Below are positions 1-9,644 of a stretch of DNA of 64,000 nucleotides, one piece after another. The notes under the pieces were generated by a model, which saw nothing but the letters and a program-made list of their open reading frames with translations, had not been told where the DNA came from and searched no databases. Source of the DNA: Cristatella mucedo (lineage: Eukaryota; Bryozoa; Phylactolaemata; Cristatellidae); the NCBI GenBank assembly GCA_009760855.2, contig WPIO01000152.1, positions 338,501 through 402,500 on the forward strand, read 5' to 3'. A program made the translations under genes and the position numbers. Every line of letters begins with the position of its first letter. Position 1 is the first letter of the stretch.

Positions 1-7
1 CTTTTAG

Positions 8-230
8 TCCACTAAGCTCACATGGATAGTACAAAGTCCAGAAATCATAAGAGGATTTGAAATTAGATACAGAAGCATGCCCGATGGTGCCATTGAAACA
101 GTCGCTGTTCCACCAAGCAGAAGCGAGCACACGTTCACCGATCTGGATAGTGACTACTCATACCAATACCAGCTTGCTGCTTTTACACAAACTGGTCAGA
201 TAACGTTGCAGTGGGTCTCCGAAGAACCAG
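8..230 (+). CDS. receptor exon A: end of an FN3 domain
   Basis: The reading frame is open from the acceptor ending at base 7 to the donor gtaaga at 231, and ends in phase 1. The translation has a W in strand B, a GFEIRYR strand C and a YQYQLAAF strand F, as expected for FN3. By order it corresponds to FN3-3 of DCC/neogenin. Its opening half is in an exon to the left of the window. Confidence 0.7.
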
Positions 231-786
231 GTAAGAATATCTTTAACTTTTGCTTTCCGTATGCACATACAATGTGTATAAATTTACTTACACTGTTCAT
301 CATCAGTGTTGGAACAGTGAGTGCAGGTGATCCCCAGAAAGATTTAAATTATTAATTCTTGATATTCACTGACATTTCCGTGTTCTAAAAGTAACTCAAA
401 TAAAGGTGCACACATTTTAACAATTTTCTCGTACCTAAGAGAACAAAGAAAACCTCAAACATTTCAGTATTTAGAAAAACTCCTGAATTTGCCAACCCGT
501 ATCTGGCCCGTGACTATGAATGTGTAAAATCGGGTGTTTTAAACCTAGAACGTCGCCGAGGAAGTACATAAATCAAACTATATAAAAACATACTAACAAG
601 AGTGCATGCACAGTACATATAATTAAATTTGAATCGGTTCAGGTATGTAAGCTGCTGTTGCACTTGGAATATCATTTCTGGTACACTATGCACCCTAAAA
701 ATCTCAAGGAAGTGGCAATCATCGTATTATATATATATATAAATTATATATACATGTATAAGTATATATATATATATTACATATAA

Positions 787-839
<53 letters not shown>

Positions 840-3800
840 ATACACCATTACACCTTATCTAATATGAAATAAGTGATCTATTATGTAGTATATGCCTTGA
901 TATACATTGATATTCACTTGTAATGTAAGCCATCTTCGTTTGTGTTTAGCATGAGACGAATACATTCTTAATCAAGTCACAATAACAGCAAGTGAAAGTA
1001 CAAGATACACTTCCTGTTTTATTGAAATTGCTACTACCTGCTGACTAATAATTGGCAAGCAAAGCTGTTGCGCTAGAATAAGCAAGCAGAAAAAGTGCCT
1101 ATTTAAAAGGTACATGGTAGCTTCCTTGCATAATTCTATGTGGCTCTAATAACTTGCATAGTTCTAAATTGACTTGCATAATAAACTTTCACTAATAAAA
1201 CTACTTTTTCTAAATAAATTTCCATAATAAAATTACATACTTTTATACCGCATAATTGTATACCATAAGTTTAGTACCTCTTAACTACATGACTGTTATT
1301 TCTAAGCAAAAAGGGATGCCCAGAAGTCAGAGGGACCAACTCGTACTAGCTATATTGGTACCGTTCGCCACTGTTGCTACGGCCTCATGATCTTGACAAC
1401 AAAGGAACATGACGCGAGAAACCGATAAGAAGAAAATTGGCCGCAGGGAAAATGACATTAGGCTAGCACTTGGTAGTACCAGTTTGCTGTGTTTGGGCTG
1501 CGCGTATGGTAGAGGACTTCAAGAGTAGCTATACAGCGTTTTTGACAATACTTTATGCTGGTGTGGCAGTAGGGTGTTAAACAGGATCTAGCAAAGTAAT
1601 GCGTGATTGCAAAGTCCAACAATTAACGATTGCAATTCTTCAGTGATGCTTTGCATGCAGACCACTGTCAGCACCAAGTGACAGCTTGGTTATATTTAAT
1701 TGGATATGCATATTTTAGGCCCGACATAAAAGTCGGTGCTTGGAAACATCGAGCTCAAACAAGAGATTAATTGTGGATACTGAACCGAGCAAGATGCAGA
1801 CTACAGAACGAGCATGTGACAGGCTGCCTCGACAGCTCCGTGTTTGAACTATGCAGAAATGAAATTTTGCATTTGGAGCTGCAAATTACTTAAATTAATA
1901 CTTACTTAAATTAGCATGCTCGTACTTGTCAACGTAATCGCAGGTCTTATTAAAGTGCTCCCTCTGCTCGATATGATTTATTTCTGTTTTCGTTCACTGC
2001 AGTAAGCTCTCCACCATCGCAACCGAGAAACGTCAAGCTCGACAGTCAGCCGCAGGCCATTAAGGTGACATGGGACAGTCCTCAGCCTACATCTATGGTG
2101 GAAGGCTACAGGGTGTCCTGGGGAACGCCTGACGTAGATCCTCGAAATGTCAAAGCCCTGCCTTACGATTCAAATGAAGTCATCATTTCGGGACTAGGTA
2201 AGAGCCGAGTGGGATGTAAGGATGCAGGAGCAGCAAGCACTCACTACCGTATGCCCACACTCATCTAATTCGAGCTTAACCGAACAGTGCCATCCATATG
2301 CTTGTAGGTTGTATCGCCTGTTCACCAAAGCAGCGATCTGGTTAATAGAGTTATTGTATCAGCACACTATTTTTTCTCCCTGAAACTATCCAGTCAATTC
2401 GCAAGCACAATGCTACATTTGTACTACCCCATGCTGCTTTGGGCTGACAATGTATAACATGATTAGGGTTTTGGTCAAAATATTTCCATAAATAAGAATG
2501 ATTCTTTAAATGCTTCACATAAAAGTGCTTCTAACGATTAGACTCAGCAAAACCAGCTAGATGGCGAAGAACTGAAAGCACACTGTCAGAAATTTCGAGT
2601 TTGCTGAGGCGTATGCTCATTCGCATAAAATCCTTGCAGCACGGCTGCAGCTGCACGAGCTGTAAATTCGGTCACATAAGAGGATTGTCTACGATGCCCA
2701 GCAATATAAAATTATGCAAATCATATTAGCATTTATCGACAGCCCAAAAGCAAGCATTTATGCTCTTATGTAAATGTTTATTGTGACATCGTCCTACCAT
2801 AATTATTTTTTATCTATCTTCTCTGGCCAGGCATAGAAGCCACCACCTTCTGCATTGTCTCTTCTGCTATAGCGCATTCCGCTGAGGTTGAGTTTTAATG
2901 AAAAGGACAGCCACTTGTGCAGGCCAAAGACCGAGCCTCAGCTGTCTGTCGATATCGCTTCATAGTCGTTTTATATGGCTCAAATTGGGCGATTGGCTGG
3001 GTCACTGCATCAGCAACAAACAAGGATTCGTCAAAAAAGTACCTCATTGGACTGGCAGTGTGTAAATGGCCATTTTCTTCCTGCCAAATATAACGACCCT
3101 CAGGCAGAGTACTCAAGCATTGAGATCCAATGCTCTTTGCTTGACCAACCACAACTTGAGTGAAGTACTTTTTGACGAATCCTGTTTGCTGCTGGTTTAG
3201 CAGACCAGCCAGTCGCCTAATTTGAACCCTATAGAACCACTATGAAGCGATATCAATAAGCAGCTGATGCAGGCTATTTGGCTTTCATCAGCAGCTGAAC
3301 TTCGTAGTAAATTCTTCCTCGACAGAATGTACTACAGCAGAAGAGACAATGCAGACGGTGGTGGCCTCTGTGCTTGGCCAGACAAGAGAGATCACAAACG
3401 ATTGTTGTGAGACGATGTCAGAGTAAACGATTGTATAGTAGCAGCATAGATTTTTTCGGATTGTCTGTAAATGTTTTCACTCGTTTCGCATAAATTTAGT
3501 ATATCTGGCATAGTAGAAAACACTCATGGTTCCCAAACGATTTACAGCCACAGCAGCGCCAGCCGTAGTTCAAACATTTTTGTGACCGGATGGCTGTACA
3601 GGCAGAAAGCAATGTCACCTGCAAAGTTGCAGCAGCACCGGTGTCTCCATAGCATTATTGTCGGACCTTCAGCCAAAGGTATAGAGCGCTTCATAATCCA
3701 AGTGGATGCCATGGTCCTAAATTGGAAAAAAAGAATGCGATGCATCGTTCTTGGGCATTGGAAACGCTATCTCTGACAGTTAGTTTCAGTCATGTAAACT

Positions 3801-6800
3801 GCCTAGCTTTGACAGACGAATGTCGTTCTAATTTGACCTTAAGGGGGAATATACTCACCTCGTTAACCTATTCGATGCAAGAGTTGCTGCTGTAGTGAGC
3901 CACAATAAAGTACAAGTGGCAGCGTGAATGGGCTGCCCTAAGTAATCTCAGCAGATCTAATTTCACTTTAATCTCAGCAGCAGCACAAGAGGTTTGTACA
4001 CCATTTCTGACGTGAGCTTGCAGGCCGTGCAATACTGCGTATGCACACATGCAGAGGTGGATCTCTACATATGCCTTTTATAGGCTGCTCACAAGAGCTA
4101 GTCGGCCGAGTGGGCCGATCTGGGTCTAACAGTTGGGCTCCTCCAGTTGACCTGCTGCTCGGTCAGTGCAGCACAAATAGCTCCTCTGCTGGATGCATTG
4201 CTGGCCTCTGAGTTAGTGGCAAGAGCCTGGAACCGGTAGGCGAAAATACAGTTGGGACTAAAGAATATTTTGAAGATATACATTTCGGTGTAGGCCGTCG
4301 GTCTGGAACTTTCCTTTGCAGTGCAACAGTGGAATTAATTCTGCAGCCAGGCTTGTCTGATGTGAAGGTAGCTGTTGTCATATCACACCCCTTCTCACCG
4401 ACCTACACTGGCTCCCAGTCAAGCAGTGCATCGACTTCAAGGTTCTGTCACTCACTTTTAAGTACCTTCATTCTTTGGCTCCAGCCTACCCGTCAGATTT
4501 ACTTCCCATGGGGCTAAGCATAGTATCACCTGCTTTTCTAAATCTAATCGTTTATGTACACCTCGTACGAACCTCAAATCCTTTGGAGACCTTGCCTTTG
4601 GTTCCTACGATTCAAAACCTGGAACTCACTTCCAGCTGGCAGCATGGCCACCCCTACTTAAAAAAAAGCTAGAACGCGTCTGTATATGACAGCATTTAGT
4701 GGGTCAATACGATTCGTCCTTTGTGTGCTTATGTGTGCTAACACTGTGCATGCTGCCACTAACCATATTTGCATGCTAATCCTGTGCATGTCACCTCTAA
4801 ACATGTTTTGCTTGTTGACATTGAACATGCTCAAATTTACCATTCGATCGTGCTTTCTCTGTAGCAAATGTAAGTGCTTAGAAAGGGATTGCATTTTCTG
4901 AGGGTGCTATATTAAATTTATTATTATTACTATTACTATTTTTATTAATTTTATTTATTTAATCAAAATTCCTGTGCCTGACCAAGAAAACGACGACTAG
5001 TGAGCTGAATAATAAGGAACAAATCAAAATTATGCAGATGCCTAGACGCGAGCTTTTCGCCAATGTTTAGGCTGCTTGACCAACTTTCTTTAACTGATTC
5101 CGTGCTAGCAGTCCTTTTGGATGCAGTGGTAAACTAGTAGCTCACAAGGTGCCAAGGAGTAGATGAAGGTGGGAGCGATGGGAGCTCAGGAAACTGATGT
5201 ACAGCCTAAAAATACACTTTTAGGCATAAGTGTGATCACCGTCTGGAGCTTGCTGGCTGCAGTAAATGTCTACAATATTAACTTTGGGGAAAACTTGAAG
5301 TGACCTCAGTTGCAGGTAGAAAAGGGCTTAACAAATCTTGTAGGTAATGCCAAGAAACTGTCTGTATAAAGTTAGTCACGGTTGCTTTATTCTATTCTCA
5401 AAAGCTGCTTCTGCTGATCTGCATGCTTCGATAAGTGGAATCGTTTTTCCTCCGTGGCACAGAGGACCTTCTTGCCTTGTAGCCACCGGAAGGACATACA
5501 CAGTGGCCGTGACATCACACAACCGGGCAGGAAGTAGCTCTGTGGTCCGAACAAATATTCGCCTGGAATCTGGAGCCACGGCTGCCAAAGGTGAGCTGGC
5601 AGCAGGAGTATTGCCACAAAGATACATAGATTCGTAGCGATATCATGTCCGGTCGCAGCTGGTATTCTTTTGCGACTACCGACGAGCGTCAACTGACTTG
5701 ATTTAGAATGTACATGTTTCCTACACCTAAGTTTTTATAAACGTGAAACACTGCTGATTCAATGGCCGGCGACGACCAATGGAGAAAAGACCTAGTCCGA
5801 TTTGCACTGATAAATGTGAGTGGCAAAGGATACTGTCGCAGTTAAAATTAAGAATTTAATTTAAAAATTATAATGAGTTGAAAGTACATCCGTACGACTC
5901 GTACAGTGAAGTTGCTGATTCTACTGCCGGTGCTGACAATGGAAAGGGAGCTTGCTTTGACGTAAGCCTGAATAGTAAAATGCACTCTCATAGTTTTAAA
6001 GTAGATATCATTATATAGAGACCATAAGTGGGAATTCAACTATTTTGTAAAGCTTCATTCATTTTTCAAATTAAGATTGCAACGTCAAGAAAAACTGCAA
6101 GATTCCCCCACAATAGGGTGGGCATAGGTCCCAGGTCATTGGAAGCCCAAATCAGTCTTACAGAGTAAAGCTGAAGTTCTTTATGTGTGGTCAAGGATAT
6201 ATAATAGTATTCTCCTACCTTTGCTAAGGAGCTTGCCAAAACCTTAACTTTGCTGCACTTTTGAATCTCGCTAGCATGTCGACGCTATCTCACGATACAA
6301 ATGCGCTTGCTAACGCATGCCTACATTGCTTAATTGTTTAATTGTTTAAATGCTAACATTGTTTGAATATAAAATATGTTTTAGTTGACCTGCTGACTCT
6401 GGTAAGGATTAATTCCAAGTCGAATCCCGATGAACCACGCACGGTTGTGATAAGCGTTCGCGACCCTGCTTTTCCTGACGAGCCAGACACGCCACCGGAC
6501 AGACGCGAGTACGAGGTTCGTTACAAGGCCAGAGGAGCATCAGAATGGGTGATGCAGAAGGGTAAGTGAGCATCTGACGGCATTCTCGCTTCTCGAGGGC
6601 ACTGCCGTATGAATTTTTGCAGTCCAACTTGTTTCTTGACGATTAGCTGCATGCCCCGCTGAGGTCGGCAGCCACGTCCTGCTCCCTGGTAGAAGTGCCT
6701 AAACGCCGCTCATTCGGACATGTTGCAGAGGACAACGTCAACATCATATTGGACCGACTGACTCCGCACACAACGTACGAGTATAGCGCGCGAGCCGTGA

Positions 6801-9517
6801 GGGGCCGAGAAAGTGGACCGTGGTCGGCCCAACTATCTTTCACGACACCGGAGTCTGGTAACGGTCGTCATGCCAATGCTCACGCTCCTTTTCCAAAGTG
6901 TGCAAGTGCCAACCATCTGGTGCCAGGGCTCAGTTGATGCAAACTCTGTGCTTTCTTGTAGCTCCCTCAAGTCCTCCGCGGCAGCTTTCTGGAGAAATCA
7001 CCGGACTAGCATTGAACGCCATGAATTTGCAGTGGGAAGCGCCGGCTGAGCCCAATGGCAAAATTAATGGTATGCGATGCATGCTCCAGCTGCTGCTCTC
7101 CCAACGTAGGAATTGTACACGTGTACGTGCCATTGGCTGCTGCTCATCATGCACAGCGATTTGCATGCAGCCTGCGGTCTTTTATCTTTCAGATCTGGTG
7201 AAATGCTTGCCGAGCTTGTGTTTGTGAAGCACCTTGCGTTTAGTGTTTCAAATTAGCCGCTCTTATGTCTAGGCAGATGCACACAGTTTCATTCTCTTGC
7301 CTGACCATGAGCACACTCGATTTTGGCTATTATTAACTCAGGGGCAGACTGATCGCCCGGTTGTAAAGTCGAACGAACAGCTTAGAAAAGGCACATGCAA
7401 GCTGTTAATGCTTAACATCTCTTGCACCTCTTAACAATAGATAATTCTTTGGCTTTAAAACGTTTACATAAAATGCAAAACATGACTCAATGGTTAGTTG
7501 GACCGTTAATTGCTAAGAGATCAATTTCGGCCTAAACAGAAATTTTCCTCTGCTGATGAACTTCGTCTGCTAATTAACCGTGTCTGTTTCGTTCAATTAA
7601 CTCTAATGCAAAAATAACTTTGAAAAATCTAGATGCCGATATCACTCAGCTAAATGGCAACATACAGCTGACTCGAGTTCTACCTTTTAATTGCTGTTCA
7701 TTACAACAAACAATTTACCTGGAAGTACATTTTGATCCATCATGCCATGCTGTTTATGACTATTGAATACCTGATTATTGACAGTCCACGTTTTATAAAT
7801 GAAATATCTGTAACTTTATCCCTAATCAAATTGTAACTGGCATCTAAGTGTGAGCTATTTTAATTAGAGGATGTGGATGCTGAAGCTCAATTTTTGGAGC
7901 ACAAGTGCCGTGCGTGTAAGTAGCGTGTACCATATTCCACACTATTTAAACCGTATACTTTGCATTCAACTAATTAACCTCCCATTAGGTGTCGATGATG
8001 AAGATGCATCTCTGATTTTAAATCTAAAAAGCTATAATGCCTGAGTGGATGTTATGTTGGAGAATTTTCTAGAGCTCACAGCCAGTTAAACGACTTTCAA
8101 CACTCATATTAAAGCCTCCCATGTCATGCAGCATAGAGAAATAGAGAAGCACAACTAAGCATGGAGGACAATCTAGGAAAATTGAGTCGCGTGGAATAAG
8201 TACAGCTGGACTGCCAGAAAGAATATGACCAAGTTGGCCGGACATACGATGCAGTAGCATAATAATTGTGGAAGTGAATTGCCCTGTCTAGGACCTGCAG
8301 AGATAAGGCTACTTCCACTAGCAGTCATTAGGTCAAAGAATTAAACAACTAATTTATTGTGCAGAGACTCGGGGGGCACGAGGAGGTTGAAACTGGTCCA
8401 GCAGGTCAGCTAGGTATGAAGGAGTCAGGCTATGTTGGGCCTGGTGAGCATTGAAATGTAGCTAAGTATACGTTAAGCAAACAGGCGCAATTGCAGCTCC
8501 ATCAGGCAAGAAGAAGCGCATCTCAATTTCTTAGATCTATCGACCAACCTTGCAGCCATATTCATCACCAGCTGTAGTGGCCCCGACGACTTTATCGACA
8601 GTCCAGTCAAAACCTAACTGCAGGCTCCCAGTCTAGACCAAATCAGGGAGCTAGGAAAATCTTTAGGCAGCCATCGGTGTAGGTAACACTTATTCAGGAA
8701 TGGGGATCAAACATTGTGACTAGCTGTAGAGACTTGCATATGAAAGAAACTGTTTAGCATAAAGCAGTCGGCAAAAGGAACCTGAATAATTACAAGCACT
8801 TTTGCGCTACGGCACCGCCCACTAGAAGAGCAAAGTCTCATAATCCAGCAGTGCGTTCAGGTGTGTAATGAGGAGTTTGATTCTATCATTTTTTAGCTAA
8901 TGGAAATTGAACTTCATCCAGGATTGAATGCGTTCAATGATGCGATTCAGTTTATCGGTAGCTGCTGCTGATGCCTTGGTTCTCACTACATCAAATACTA
9001 GAATGGTCTAGGCCAGACAACAAGCTCTGTGGTGCAAATAGTCTGTCTTTTTCTTTTGTTGACATTTTCGTATGACAAACATCGATCAACATAAGAGTTC
9101 TCAATATCACGGTTTTAGCTGCAATCCAAAAGTCATTTGCTGCTGACTTTGTTAAGAACTATCATGCCATTTGGAAGGCATTGTGATATACGTTTGTATA
9201 TTTTAGGCTACGTGGTGTCTTACACAAATGATCCTACTCTACCGTCGGAAATTAAGAAGTGGTCAACCGAAGCAGTGATAGGTAACAAAGTGACCATCCG
9301 TAATCTTCTGCCTAACACGAAGTACTATGTGAAAGTTCAAGCTACGAACAATGCGGGTTTTGGACCTTTCACATCACCACTGGAGTTACGCACAGCCAAG
9401 AATGGTAGGCAAAACACGAGATTGATGTGCTATGTCTGCTATGGTGATGTAACTGTCTGCTCTATGCTCAAGAAAGCTTGCCTTGGTCAGCATCCGAGTC
9501 TGCAAAGGCAAGCATTA

Positions 9518-9567
<50 letters not shown>

Positions 9568-9578
9568 GTATATATAAA

Positions 9579-9644
<66 letters not shown>

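Larger units (their letters stand above)
2198..5482. other. receptor intron with transposon relics
   Basis: Besides the mariner fold-back (2775-3435), the LINE at 4320 and an antisense FN3-like stretch (4098-4290), I see no coding exon. Confidence 0.5.
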
